From: Bradyrhizobium sp. 139
GTDB taxonomy: Bacteria; Pseudomonadota; Alphaproteobacteria; Rhizobiales; Xanthobacteraceae
Direction: 5' to 3'
NCBI RefSeq assembly: GCF_023074175.1
Contig: NZ_JADPKS010000128.1
Span: 40,658-104,657 of the forward strand
Length of the DNA stretch: 64,000 bases
The position numbers and the translations under genes are program-made. Shown piece by piece: positions 20,548-29,623 of the stretch. Every line of letters starts with the position of its first letter. The first letter of the stretch is position 1. The notes below the pieces were generated by a model. It did not search any database, was not told the origin of the DNA, and saw only the letters and a program-made list of their open reading frames with translations.

Positions 20548-20833
20548 ATTTCGCAAAGCCCCACAAGCAGACCACGATCTCGATTCGATCTATGACTTCA
20601 TCGCTTCAGATAGCGTGCGGGCTGCTGACAAGCAGATCGCGCGCATCAGCGAGATTTTCGAGATGCTAGTGCAGAACCCGCTGGCCGGACGGGAGCGGTG
20701 GGAATTGCGTGCAGACCTCCGCAGCTTCCCGGTCGGCAACTACGTGATTTTCTATGTCCCGTTGCCCGATGGCGTGGAGATCGTCCGTGTGATGCACGAC
20801 CGGCAGGATATCGCTTCCGACGACATGCAGTAG
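20537..20833 (+). CDS. parE: ParE-type toxin
   Basis: A 98-residue RelE/ParE-superfamily toxin starting at GTG 20537 within the end of parD. Family features are KAPQADHDLDSIYDFIA at the N-terminus, NPLAGRERWELRADLRSFPV in the middle and YVIFYVPLPDGVEIVRVMHDRQD at the C-terminus. ParE members poison DNA gyrase, while RelE members cut mRNA. The lack of obvious RelE catalytic residues and the ParD partner favour ParE. The stop lies only 19 bases before the convergent proB stop. Confidence 0.9.
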   Translation: MPNRFRKAPQADHDLDSIYDFIASDSVRAADKQIARISEIFEMLVQNPLAGRERWELRADLRSFPVGNYVIFYVPLPDGVEIVRVMHDRQDIASDDMQ

Positions 20834-20852
20834 CAGGGCGCGAATTCGGCCC

Positions 20853-21974
20853 TTACCCGCCCAGCACCAGATCGTCGCGGTGGATCATCTCGGACCGCCC
20901 GCTGATGCCGAGGATGGCCATCACGTCCGGGGAGGAGCGGCCCTTGATCCGCTCGGCGTCGTCGGCGTCATAGGCGATCAGGCCGCGGCCGATCTCGCTG
21001 GTGTCGGGGCCGCGCACGATCACTGCGTCGCCGCGGGCGAACTGGCCCTCCACCTTGATCACGCCGGCCGGCAACAGGCTGGCGCCGGCGCGCAACGCGG
21101 CGACTGCGCCGGCGTCGATGGTCAGCGTGCCCTTCGGCTCCAGCGAGCCCGCGATCCAGCGCTTTCGCGAGGTGATGGGATTGGCCGGCGTCAGGAACCA
21201 GGTGCAGCGGCCGCCATCGGCGATCGCCTGCAAGGGATGCTCGATCTTGCCGGAGGCGATCAGCATATGCGTGCCGCCTGTCGTCGCGATCTTGGCCGCC
21301 TCGACCTTGGTGCGCATGCCGCCGCGCGACAGTTCGGACTCGGCGTCGCCCGCCACCGCCTCGATCTCCGAGGAGATGCTGTCGACCACGGGAATGAGCT
21401 TTGCGTTGGGGTTGTTCTTCGGCGGGGCGTCGTAGAGCCCGTCGATATCAGACAGCAGCACCAGCAGATCGGCGCTCGCCATGGTGGCGACACGTGCGGC
21501 GAGGCGGTCGTTATCGCCGTAGCGGATCTCGTTGGTGGCGACCGTGTCGTTCTCGTTGATGACAGGGATCGCGCGCCACTCCAGCAGCTTGCCGATAGTG
21601 GAGCGTGCATTGAGATAGCGGCGTCGCTCCTCGGTGTCCTGGAGCGTCACCAAAATCTGCCCGGCGCCGATGCCGTGCGCGCCGAGCACCTCCGACCAGA
21701 TCCGTGCCAGCGCGATCTGGCCGACGGCGGCGGCGGCCTGGCTCTCCTCCAGCTTCAGCGGGCCGCGCGGCAATTTCAGCCGGCTGCGGCCGAGCGCGAT
21801 CGAGCCCGAGGAGACGACGAGCACGTCACGCCCCTCGCGGTGCAGCTTGGCCATGTCATCGGCGAGCGCGGCGAGCCAGGAGGCGCGCACCTCGCCCTTG
21901 TCGGAATCGACCAGCAGCGCCGAGCCGACCTTGACGACGATGCGGCGGAATTGACTGAGTTCGGGGCTGACCAT
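20853..21974 (-). CDS. proB: Glutamate 5-kinase ProB
   Basis: First enzyme of proline synthesis, phosphorylating glutamate. The 373-residue protein has the amino-acid-kinase domain (RRIVVKVGSALLVDSD, VLVVSSGSIALGRSRL, INENDTVATNEIRYGDND) and a C-terminal PUA domain (GAVAALRAGASLLPAGVIKV). Proline feedback usually acts on the kinase domain. It belongs with obgE upstream and proA downstream in the classic order, with the sulfatase and substrate-binding genes inserted upstream. Confidence 0.96.
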   Translation of the reverse strand: MVSPELSQFRRIVVKVGSALLVDSDKGEVRASWLAALADDMAKLHREGRDVLVVSSGSIALGRSRLKLPRGPLKLEESQAAAAVGQIALARIWSEVLGAHGIGAGQILVTLQDTEERRRYLNARSTIGKLLEWRAIPVINENDTVATNEIRYGDNDRLAARVATMASADLLVLLSDIDGLYDAPPKNNPNAKLIPVVDSISSEIEAVAGDAESELSRGGMRTKVEAAKIATTGGTHMLIASGKIEHPLQAIADGGRCTWFLTPANPITSRKRWIAGSLEPKGTLTIDAGAVAALRAGASLLPAGVIKVEGQFARGDAVIVRGPDTSEIGRGLIAYDADDAERIKGRSSPDVMAILGISGRSEMIHRDDLVLGG

Positions 21975-22175
21975 GGCGCGTGCGACGAGTTGCTCTGCAT
22001 CGGAAACGGCGGAGCGACAGGCGGCGCCGGTAAGGCCTGCTTTTGCAGCAGGACGATGGCCGGCGCAAGGCGGGTGGAATGGTAAACGGCGAAGGTTGGC
22101 CTTGTCTTGAGCCTTGTGTTGGACGCCGACCCGGTTCTAATGCCCGCAACCAATAATGGGCTGGAGAGGAAGCGA

Positions 22176-23141
22176 ATGGATCGCCGCAAATTCATGGCCG
22201 GATGCTTCGGTTTGCCGCTGCTGGCACAGGCGGGCGAGGCCCAAGCGCAGGCCGGGCTGACGAAGGTCATCTTCCCGTTCGCGGCGGGAGCGGGCGGCGA
22301 CACCCTGTGCCGGCTGATCGCGCAGGAGATGGCGCCGGCGCTGCAACGGACTGTTGTGGTCGAGAACCGCACTGGCGGTGATGGCCTGATCGGCATCAAG
22401 GCGGTGAAGGGTGGCAGCCCCGACGGCAGCATGGTGCTGGTGACGACGGGGCCGACCATGTACCTGCTGCCGATGGTGGAGACGACGCCGAGCTTCGACA
22501 CGGCCAAGGATTTCGTGCCGGTGTCGCTGCTGGCGCGGTTCGAATTTGCGCTCGTGATCGGTCCGGACGTCGATGCCGCGGATTTCAAGGGATTTGTCGC
22601 CTGGCTGAAGGCGCATCCGGACAAGACCTCGTTCGGGGTGCCGAGCAACGGCACCATTCCGCATTTCATGGGCTCCAAGCTCGAGAAGGATATCGGCATT
22701 CCCTTGACCCGCGTGCCCTATCGCGGCAGCGCGCCGATCCTCAACGACCTCGTTGGCGGCCATGTCTCGTTCGGCATCACGACCTTGGCGGATGCGCTGC
22801 CGCAGCATCGTGCCAAGGGCGTGAAGATCATTGCGGTCTCAAGCGCAGAGCGTTCGCCTTTCGCGCCGGAGGTCCCGACGCTGAAGGAAAGCGGCATCGA
22901 TCTCGTCGCCGACGCCTGGTACGGCATGTGGCTTCCCGCCGGCAGCTCGCCGGAGTTCGCGAGCAAGCTCGGCGTGGCCGCAAGCGTCGCGCTCGCCAAG
23001 CCCGAGGTGAAAGAGAAGCTCACCGCAATCGGGCTGATCCCAATCGGCAGCACCGCGGACGGCCTGTCGAAGGAGCTCGCCGCCAACACCGCGTTCTGGC
23101 AGCCGATCGTGAAGGCGACGGGATACAAGATCGAGAATTAG
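22176..23141 (+). CDS. Tripartite tricarboxylate transporter substrate-binding protein (Bug family)
   Basis: Periplasmic solute-binding protein of 321 residues. The ATG at 22,176 follows GGAGAGG, and the first residues carry a twin-arginine motif (MDRRKFMAG) with a short hydrophobic stretch and an AQA-type cleavage site near residue 25. The Bug fold is recognised by KVIFPFAAGAGGDTLCRLIA, VVENRTGGDGLIGIKAV, FGVPSNGTIPHFMGSKLEK and VPYRGSAPILNDLVGGHVSF. No membrane (TctA/TctB) genes are adjacent, so it is an orphan, as is common for the family. It is transcribed divergently from proB. The ligand is unknown. Confidence 0.9.
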   Translation: MDRRKFMAGCFGLPLLAQAGEAQAQAGLTKVIFPFAAGAGGDTLCRLIAQEMAPALQRTVVVENRTGGDGLIGIKAVKGGSPDGSMVLVTTGPTMYLLPMVETTPSFDTAKDFVPVSLLARFEFALVIGPDVDAADFKGFVAWLKAHPDKTSFGVPSNGTIPHFMGSKLEKDIGIPLTRVPYRGSAPILNDLVGGHVSFGITTLADALPQHRAKGVKIIAVSSAERSPFAPEVPTLKESGIDLVADAWYGMWLPAGSSPEFASKLGVAASVALAKPEVKEKLTAIGLIPIGSTADGLSKELAANTAFWQPIVKATGYKIEN

Positions 23142-23159
23142 AGTTCGCGACCACTCTAT

Positions 23160-23276
23160 CCCCTCATCCTGAGGTGCGCGGAACGCGCGTCTCGAAGGAT
23201 GAAAGGCCCGGCTGTCTGCGGGGGCCTGCATGGTTCGAGACGGCGCTTACGCGCCTCCTCACCATGAGGGTTTTAG
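23160..23276. repeat. Dispersed intergenic repeat
   Basis: It contains 'cccctcatcctgaggtgcgcgg', 'gtctcgaaggatgaaaggcccgg' and 'ctcaccatgagg' elements, the same family as the repeat at 37-162. It separates the convergent substrate-binding and sulfatase genes and may terminate both transcripts. Confidence 0.65.
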
Positions 23277-24907
23277 AGTTTCGCGCGCTGTTCGATTCCG
23301 TCGCGAATGGTGGCCAGCTCTTTTTCGTCCCACACACCGATCAAAATGCCGCCCTTCACCTGAAGCTGGTTGTCCGCATAGTTCGCGATCTTTTCGCGCG
23401 GGGTGGTGATGTGGTCGTTCGGGTGCAGCGCCCAGTCGAACAGTTCGGCCTGCAACCGCGCGATCACGCCCGCGCACTCCGGGTCGTCGCCGCGATCCAA
23501 AAACTCTTCCGGATCGGTCTCCAGATCATACAGCATCGGGCGGAAGCCGGAAGCGTGGATGTATTTCCAGCGGCCGTCGAACACCATGAACAGCCGGCAG
23601 CGCTCGATCGGCTGGTTCAGTTTAAGCCGCACGTCCTGCATGGCGTAGTCATATTCGGAGAATGCGACCTTGCGCCAATCGCTCGGCGTCGGCCCGCGCA
23701 GCAGCGGCAGCAGTGAACGCCCTTCGAGAATATGCGCCGGCACCTTGCCGCCGAAATAATCGACGAAAGTCGGCGCGAGATCGATCGCCTCCACCAGCGC
23801 ATCGCTGCGCGTGCCGCGCGTGGCGTCGGCCTCCTTCGATGGATCGATGACGATCAGCGGAATCTTCGCCGACTGTTCGTGGAACAGATCCTTCTCGCCC
23901 ATCCAGTGATCGCCGAGATAGTCGCCATGATCGGAGGTGAACACGATCATGGTCGTCTCCAGCAGGTCGCGCTCCTCCAGAAACTTCATCAGCACGCCCA
24001 TCTGGTCGTCGATCTGGGTGATCAGGCCCATATAGGTCGGGATCACCTTCTCGCGGGCATCGTCGCGCGCCATGTTGCGGGAGTAGCGCATGTCCATATA
24101 CGCACCGAACACCGGATGCGGATTCTGCCGCTCGCGCTCGGAGCGGATCACCGGCAGCATATCCGCCGTGGAATACATGCTGGCATAGGGCTCGGGCGCA
24201 ATATAAGGCCAGTGCGGCTTGATGTAGGACAGATGCAGACACCACGGCCTGCCGTCGGTCTCGGCCTCGGTGATGAAGTCCATCGCGCGCCGCGTCATGT
24301 AAGGCGTCTCGGAATGCTCCTCCGGCACGCGCGCGGCCTTGTCGGCGTGGGTCAGCAGCCAGCCGTTCTGCAAGCGGCCGTCGTCGGCGGCGCCGGAATT
24401 GGCCCAATGCTCCCAGGGATTCGTTGCTTCAAAACCCTGCTGGCGCAGATAATCGTCGTATTTCGGGCGCGGCCGGCCGGTCGGATGCAGACCGTCGTCG
24501 CGCTCATAAGGCTCAAAGCCGCACTCTGCGACGTGCACGCCGATCATCGATTCCGGCGGGATGCCCAGCGCCTTCATGCCTTCGAGATCAGGCGCCATGT
24601 GAGTCTTGCCGACCAGCACGTTGCGCACGCCGATCTTTTTCAGGTGATCCCCGAGGGTGGGCTCACCGACGCGCAAAGGCCAGCCGTTCCAGTGCGAGCC
24701 GTGCGAGCGCATGTAGCGGCCGGTGTAGAACGACATCCGCGACGGCCCGCAGATCGGCGACTGCACATACGCCTTGCGGAAGAGCACGCCGCGCTTCGCC
24801 ATGGCGTCGATGTTCGGGGTCTTCAGCGTGGGATGGCCGGTGCAGCCGAGATAGTCGTAGCGAAGCTGGTCGCACATGATCCAGAGAACGTTCTTCGCGC
24901 GCGCCAT
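23273..24907 (-). CDS. Sulfatase-family hydrolase
   Basis: Hydrolase of the alkaline phosphatase/sulfatase superfamily, 544 residues from ATG 24,907. The N-terminal metal ligands lie in WIMCDQLRYDYLG. The formylglycine signature is ICGPSRMSFYTGRY, a Cys-type C-x-P-S-R motif; the Cys would be oxidised to formylglycine by a maturase not seen here. Further active-site residues are in TSDHGDYLGDH. The substrate could be a sulfate ester, or a phosphonate or phosphate monoester, as relatives differ. It lacks a signal peptide, suggesting a cytoplasmic enzyme. It stands alone between conserved genes and looks like an accessory insertion. Confidence 0.88.
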   Translation of the reverse strand: MARAKNVLWIMCDQLRYDYLGCTGHPTLKTPNIDAMAKRGVLFRKAYVQSPICGPSRMSFYTGRYMRSHGSHWNGWPLRVGEPTLGDHLKKIGVRNVLVGKTHMAPDLEGMKALGIPPESMIGVHVAECGFEPYERDDGLHPTGRPRPKYDDYLRQQGFEATNPWEHWANSGAADDGRLQNGWLLTHADKAARVPEEHSETPYMTRRAMDFITEAETDGRPWCLHLSYIKPHWPYIAPEPYASMYSTADMLPVIRSERERQNPHPVFGAYMDMRYSRNMARDDAREKVIPTYMGLITQIDDQMGVLMKFLEERDLLETTMIVFTSDHGDYLGDHWMGEKDLFHEQSAKIPLIVIDPSKEADATRGTRSDALVEAIDLAPTFVDYFGGKVPAHILEGRSLLPLLRGPTPSDWRKVAFSEYDYAMQDVRLKLNQPIERCRLFMVFDGRWKYIHASGFRPMLYDLETDPEEFLDRGDDPECAGVIARLQAELFDWALHPNDHITTPREKIANYADNQLQVKGGILIGVWDEKELATIRDGIEQRAKL

Positions 24908-25003
24908 GCTTCGCCCCTGCCGTTTCTGATCGTTGATGCTGCGCCATCGCGTCAGCGAACACAATCGGGCGGCCCTTGGGCCGACCACATCAAGCCGACC
25001 AAA

Positions 25004-26044
25004 TCAGGCCGACCACGGCTCCGCTTCGGCCGCGCTCTTCGCCTTGGTGGAGACGGGACTCTCGCCGATCAGGTCAGCCAACGCGCGCAACGCTTCCTTG
25101 ACGCCATCGCCGGTCACGGCGGAGAGCAGCAGCGGCGTCTTCTTGGCGGCGCGCTTGAGCCGGTCCTTCTGCTTCTTCAGCTCGTCCGGCTCGACCGCGT
25201 CGATCTTGTTCAGCGCGACGATCTCGATTTTCTCGGTCAACAGCCCGCCATAAGCATCGAGCTCCGTGCGCACCGTCTTGTAGGCCTTGCCGGCATGTTC
25301 GCAGGTCGCATCGACGAGATGCAGCAGCACACGGCAGCGCTCGACATGGCCGAGGAAGCGGTCGCCGAGGCCGGCGCCTTCATGCGCGCCTTCGATCAGG
25401 CCGGGAATGTCGGCCAGCACGAATTCGCGGCCGTCGGCATTCACGACGCCGAGCTGCGGATGCAGCGTGGTGAAAGGATAGTCGGCGATCTTCGGCTTGG
25501 CCGCACTGACCTTGCTGAGGAAGGTCGACTTGCCGGCATTGGGCAGGCCGACGAGTCCAGCGTCGGCGATCAGCTTCAGCCGCAGCCAGATCCAGCGCTC
25601 CTCGCCCGGTTGGCCGGGATTGGCATTGCGCGGCGCGCGGTTGGTCGATGACTTGAAATGCGCGTTGCCGAAGCCGCCATTGCCGCCCTCGGCGAGCACG
25701 AATTTTTCGCCGACATTGGTGAAGTCGTGGATCAGCGTCTCGCGGTCTTCGTCGAAGATCTGCGTGCCCATCGGTACCTTCAGCACGATGTTTTTGCCGT
25801 TGGCGCCGTGGCGGTCGGAGCCTGCGCCGTTCTCGCCCTTCTGGGCCTTGAAATGCTGCTGGTAGCGGTAGTCGATCAGCGTGTTCAGCCCGTCGGCGAC
25901 CTCGAGGACGACACTGCCGCCGCGGCCGCCATTGCCGCCGGAGGGGCCGCCGAACTCGATGAATTTTTCGCGGCGGAACGCCACGCAGCCGTTCCCGCCG
26001 TCACCGGAACGGATATAGACCTTTGCTTCGTCAAGGAATTTCAT
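25004..26044 (-). CDS. obgE: GTPase ObgE/CgtA
   Basis: Essential ribosome-assembly GTPase that binds the 50S subunit. The 346-residue protein has the Gly-rich Obg domain (VYIRSGDGGNGCVAFRREKF, GGPSGGNGGRGGSV) and the G domain with G1 GLPNAGKSTFLS, G3 ADIPGLIEGAHEG and G4 ALNKID. A short Ala/Glu-rich tail ends it. Upstream lie the MaoC gene, the GNAT gene and rpmA/rplU, the usual ribosomal neighbourhood with some insertions. Confidence 0.97.
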   Translation of the reverse strand: MKFLDEAKVYIRSGDGGNGCVAFRREKFIEFGGPSGGNGGRGGSVVLEVADGLNTLIDYRYQQHFKAQKGENGAGSDRHGANGKNIVLKVPMGTQIFDEDRETLIHDFTNVGEKFVLAEGGNGGFGNAHFKSSTNRAPRNANPGQPGEERWIWLRLKLIADAGLVGLPNAGKSTFLSKVSAAKPKIADYPFTTLHPQLGVVNADGREFVLADIPGLIEGAHEGAGLGDRFLGHVERCRVLLHLVDATCEHAGKAYKTVRTELDAYGGLLTEKIEIVALNKIDAVEPDELKKQKDRLKRAAKKTPLLLSAVTGDGVKEALRALADLIGESPVSTKAKSAAEAEPWSA

Positions 26045-26141
26045 GGGCCATAGGTAGGCCAGCCGGTCCCGCGCGGCAACCCGGACTGACCCGCAAATCG
26101 GCCGAATTTCTGCGATTTTAGGCGCTTGCTTAACCCCGAGA

Positions 26142-26633
26142 TCAAGCCGGGCGGCGCCGGATCAGGAATTTCTGCGCGCCCTCCAGCACCAGCTCCCTGC
26201 GCTGGTTGAACACGGTGCTTTTGAGCGTCACCGTGCCGGTCGAGCGGCCCGGCACCAACTCGGTGACCTCGAGCGCGGGATAGATGGTGTCGTCGGCGAA
26301 GACAGGTTTGAGGAACCGGCTCGATTGCTCGAGGAAGCCGACCAGGGATTCCTCGACCATGAACGGAAACAGGCCCGCGCCGGGCGCGGTATGAATGAGC
26401 GTCTGGAAACCGTGCGCCAGCAGCTGCGGCATGCCGCGGCTGCGGCAATACTCCACGTCGTAGTGCACCGGATGGGTGTCGCCGCTCGAGGTCTGGAAGG
26501 CCGCGAACACCGCCGAGGTCTGGGTCCGGCTCGGCAGCACGAAGCGCTCACCGACCACGAAATCCTCAAACCAGCGTTGCGCCGGGATCATGCGATGCCG
26601 GGAGGGATCGAAGTCGGTCATGTGCTGCACCAT
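26142..26633 (-). CDS. MaoC-like dehydratase / hotdog-fold protein
   Basis: A 163-residue single hotdog-domain protein. The hydratase-2 motif is visible as SSGDTHPVHYDVEYCRSRG, containing the catalytic Asp and His (D-x4-H type), followed by LLAHGFQTLIH. Members add water to enoyl-CoA thioesters or act on mesaconyl-type substrates; the exact substrate is not evident. ATG 26,621 could be the start in place of 26,633. It is transcribed with obgE but has no functional link to it. Confidence 0.82.
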   Translation of the reverse strand: MVQHMTDFDPSRHRMIPAQRWFEDFVVGERFVLPSRTQTSAVFAAFQTSSGDTHPVHYDVEYCRSRGMPQLLAHGFQTLIHTAPGAGLFPFMVEESLVGFLEQSSRFLKPVFADDTIYPALEVTELVPGRSTGTVTLKSTVFNQRRELVLEGAQKFLIRRRPA

Positions 26634-26779
26634 CAGAAAAAGTCGAAGAATGATCCGTATCGCGCGACGCGCAGTGCGACAATGCGTTCAATTCGCCCAA
26701 GGCGGGCTTGTCCTGCGCGCCCACGCGATTAAAACGACCGCAAGCGAATGGTCGCCGGTTCTTGATGCTCCCTCCGCTC

Positions 26780-26818
26780 GTCATTGCTTTGTCGCAAGAG
26801 CTCCTCGCAATGACGGCT
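26780..26818. repeat. Dispersed 'cattgc...gcaatgac' repeat
   Basis: GTCATTGC and GCAATGAC frame 'tttgtcgcaagagctcctc', a short inverted element very common in Bradyrhizobium intergenic DNA. It lies between the divergent MaoC and transporter genes. Confidence 0.65.
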
Positions 26819-26836
26819 TTCCCACGAACGAGAGAA

Positions 26837-27751
26837 ATGCCCTTCTTCAAGAATCTCTCCGCCTATGACGACCGCTCGGCGCGACTGGCCGGCATTGCAC
26901 TGATGGTGCTGTCGATCTTCATGTTCTCGTTCGGCGATGCCATGGGCAAGTTCCTGGTCGGGACGTACTCGGTGGGACAGCTCCTGTTCCTGCGCGCCTG
27001 CGCGGCGCTGCTGCTGCTGTCGCCGCTGGTCTGGCGGCAGCGTCATCAGTTCCTGCATCTGGAGCGGCCGCGTTTGCAGCTGTTCCGCGTCGTGCTGTCG
27101 ACGCTGGAAGTGGCAGCCTTCTTCCTCGCGACGGTCTATCTGCCGCTCGCAGACGTCATCACCTATTATCTCGCCGGCCCCATCTTCGTCACCGCGATGT
27201 CGGCGATCTTTCTGGGCGAGAGGGTCGGCTGGCGGCGCTGGACGGCGATCCTGATCGGCTTCTGCGGCGTGCTGATCGCGCTGCGGCCGTCCGCACAGAC
27301 GATCAGCCTGCCGGCGCTGATCGCGCTTGGCGGCAGCCTTTCTTTCGCAACGCTGATGCTGATCACACGCAGCCTGCGCAAGACGCCCGATATCGTGATG
27401 GCGTCGTCGCAATTCGTCGGCACGTTTTTGCTGGGCGCTGTACTGTCGGCGTTCCACTGGGTGCCGCCGACATCAGGCAGCCTCGTGATCTTCGCGCTGG
27501 CGGGATGCGTCTCGGTGACGGCACTGTTCTGCGTCAACCGCTCGCTCAAGCTGGCGCCGGCCAGCGTGGTCGTGCCCTATCAATATTCGATGATCGTCTG
27601 GGCGGTGATCTTCGGCTTCGTCGTGTTCGGCGACGTTCCCGAGATCGCCACCATCGTCGGCGCCGCCATCATCATCGGCGCCGGGTTCTATATCTACTTG
27701 CGTGAGCGCGATCTCGGCCACGCCGGCGGAGAGGTGAATCCGCCGGCGTAG
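26837..27751 (+). CDS. DMT-superfamily transporter (EamA domains)
   Basis: Inner-membrane carrier of 304 residues with about ten transmembrane helices in two EamA repeats (LAGIALMVLSIFMFSFGDAM onward, and LIALGGSLSFATLMLITRSL onward). The ATG at 26,837 (MPFFKNLSAYDDR) is preferred over upstream in-frame starts, which lie in the dispersed repeat. Substrates of the family include amino acids, nucleotide sugars and drugs; none can be assigned. It ends four bases before the convergent GNAT gene. Confidence 0.88.
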   Translation: MPFFKNLSAYDDRSARLAGIALMVLSIFMFSFGDAMGKFLVGTYSVGQLLFLRACAALLLLSPLVWRQRHQFLHLERPRLQLFRVVLSTLEVAAFFLATVYLPLADVITYYLAGPIFVTAMSAIFLGERVGWRRWTAILIGFCGVLIALRPSAQTISLPALIALGGSLSFATLMLITRSLRKTPDIVMASSQFVGTFLLGAVLSAFHWVPPTSGSLVIFALAGCVSVTALFCVNRSLKLAPASVVVPYQYSMIVWAVIFGFVVFGDVPEIATIVGAAIIIGAGFYIYLRERDLGHAGGEVNPPA

Positions 27752-27755
27752 TGCC

Positions 27756-28349
27756 TTATCTCACGCGCCTTGCACTGCTCCAGCTCTTCAGCGACGCCCA
27801 CACACTGCGCGAGAGACGGAAGCAGTCGACGGGCGTGGACGACCCCAGCGCCAGGAACCGATGCAGCTGCACGCCGCTCCACTGGAAGCCGCACTTCTCC
27901 AGCACGTTGCGCGACGCCGGATTAGTGACGCGCGCACCGGCGTAGAGCTGATCGTCCTCGAACTCCTCAAAGAAGAAGTCGATCGCGCCGCGCGCGGCCT
28001 CGGTGGCAAAGCCCTGGCCCCAATGCTCGACGCCGAGCCAGTAGCCGAGCTCGGCATTGTCAGGCGTGGAGCGGTCGATGCCGACCATGCCGACCGGTCC
28101 GGTGTCGTGCTCGATCAGGAACACGGTCTCGCTGCCGAGCGCGGCGGTGGCGCGGACGAATGCGACGGCGTCGTCCTGCGAATAGGGATGCGGAAGGCGG
28201 CGGGTGTTTTCCGCGACACGGCGGTCGTTGGCGAGGTGGGCGATGGTCCTGACGTCGGCGAGTGTCGGCCGCCGCAAGGTCAGCCGCTCGGTGGCGACGA
28301 CGCTTGGTCTCGCCTCCCGCAAGGTCACGCTCGAAAAATCCTGCAACAT
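27756..28349 (-). CDS. GNAT-family N-acetyltransferase (RimJ/RimL-like)
   Basis: A 197-residue acetyltransferase starting at ATG 28,349 after a GGAG ribosome site. It shows TERLTLRRPTLADVRTIAHL, the RimJ-type N-terminus, then TGPVGMVGIDRS, ELGYWLGVEHWGQGFATEAA (the acetyl-CoA-binding loop) and VTNPASRNVLEKCGFQ. Such enzymes acetylate N-termini or small amines. Its place after rpmA is conserved in many Rhizobiales. Confidence 0.88.
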   Translation of the reverse strand: MLQDFSSVTLREARPSVVATERLTLRRPTLADVRTIAHLANDRRVAENTRRLPHPYSQDDAVAFVRATAALGSETVFLIEHDTGPVGMVGIDRSTPDNAELGYWLGVEHWGQGFATEAARGAIDFFFEEFEDDQLYAGARVTNPASRNVLEKCGFQWSGVQLHRFLALGSSTPVDCFRLSRSVWASLKSWSSARRVR

Positions 28350-28504
28350 GTCCGGCTCCGTCGAAGTCACTAAGTGAAAAGTGAGCACGCAAACGAAAAG
28401 GGAGGCCGGTTTCCCCGCCTCCCCTGGAGCCTTCGATCTCTATGATCTCAAGGACTCCGCCGGTTCGGTCTGGGACCCGGCGGACTCGAAATTTGATCCA
28501 CCGT

Positions 28505-28774
28505 CTATTCAGCCGCCTCTGCGAGCGGGAGCACCGATACAAAGGTGCGGCCGTTGGCTTTGGCCTGGAATGTGACACGACCCTCGATTTTGGCGAACAG
28601 AGTGTGGTCCGTGCCCATGCCGACATTAAGGCCGGGATGCCAGGTGGTGCCGCGCTGACGCGCAATGATGTTGCCGGGAATCACGACTTCCCCGCCGAAC
28701 GCCTTGATGCCGAGGCGCTTGCCCTTTGAATCGCGACCGTTGCGCGATGAACCGCCTGCTTTTTTGTGAGCCAT
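28505..28774 (-). CDS. rpmA: 50S ribosomal protein L27
   Basis: An 89-residue large-subunit protein near the peptidyl-transferase centre. It starts MAHKKAGGSSRNGRDSKGKR and contains GIKAFGGEVVIPGNIIARQR and GTTWHPGLNVGMG, which are diagnostic. It is co-oriented with rplU 97 bases upstream. Confidence 0.98.
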   Translation of the reverse strand: MAHKKAGGSSRNGRDSKGKRLGIKAFGGEVVIPGNIIARQRGTTWHPGLNVGMGTDHTLFAKIEGRVTFQAKANGRTFVSVLPLAEAAE

Positions 28775-28871
28775 GGCTCGTCTCCAAAATCTTGCGTATG
28801 TCTAGATCAATTCCGTGACGGAATCATTTCACAATTTCTCACGCATCAATTCGTGAATTGGCGTGATCAAA

Positions 28872-29264
28872 TTATGCGGCGTCGGCTTCGTCCTTGGCCG
28901 TTTCCTTGACGACCTTTTCCCGCTTCGGGCGCGGGCCCTTGGTGGGCTTGGCATTGTCCGTCAGGATCTCGCTGATGCGCAGCACCGTGATCTCGTCGCG
29001 ATAGCCGCGCTTACGGCGCGAGTTCTTGCGGCGGCGCTTCTTGAACGCGATGACCTTCGGCCCGCGCTTGTGGTCGAGCACCTCGACCGCCACGGATGCA
29101 CCGGCCACCGTGGGCAGACCCAGGACCGGCGTGTCGCCGCCGACCATCAGAACTTCATTCAACTGCACGATCGAGCCGACTTCGCCTTCGATCTTGCCTA
29201 CTTCCAGGACATCATCCGGAACGACGCGGTACTGCCGGCCGCCGGTTTTGATGACTGCGAACAT
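28872..29264 (-). CDS. rplU: 50S ribosomal protein L21
   Basis: A 130-residue 50S protein that contacts 23S rRNA. The core MFAVIKTGGRQYRVVPDDVL, KVIAFKKRRRKNSRRKRGYR and TVLRISEI is typical. A C-terminal Lys/Pro/Glu/Ala-rich extension of about 25 residues is the usual alphaproteobacterial form. It is followed by rpmA; the promoter must lie in the 359 bases upstream. Confidence 0.97.
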   Translation of the reverse strand: MFAVIKTGGRQYRVVPDDVLEVGKIEGEVGSIVQLNEVLMVGGDTPVLGLPTVAGASVAVEVLDHKRGPKVIAFKKRRRKNSRRKRGYRDEITVLRISEILTDNAKPTKGPRPKREKVVKETAKDEADAA

Positions 29265-29335
29265 CGTTTTCTTCCTTCGTGTTCAATCCCGGCCTCGCGA
29301 CGGATTGTCCGGGCCGGCTTTTTGTCAGTCGCTAC

Positions 29336-29365
29336 GGGTTTATGCGAGTATGGGTTTATGCGAGT
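29336..29365. repeat. 14-bp direct repeat in the rplU upstream region
   Basis: GGGTTTATGCGAGT occurs at 29,336-29,349 and again at 29,352-29,365, with a start-to-start distance of 16. The region 29,265-29,623 has no gene. A 6-bp-stem hairpin (29,289-29,294 with 29,312-29,317) lies in the presumed rplU leader. Confidence 0.7.
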
Positions 29366-29623
29366 TTTGTGCGGGCGGGAATTATCCCTTTGAAAACCCA
29401 CGCAAAAACAAGCGGCGCGAGAAACGCCCCGCGCCGGTTGTGGGACTTATAGCCGCCGATCGCCGGGAGTCAAGGAAAACCGCGGGAAAAGGCCTGGATT
29501 TGAAGGATTTGGCCCCTTCCGATGCCTGCGCGGAATCTGCGGCCGGCCTGCAACCAACCGGTTCCCCCGCCGTTGTGTCCTCGCAAATGGATACGCGGGC
29601 AAGGGGCCATCAAGGGGGCTATC

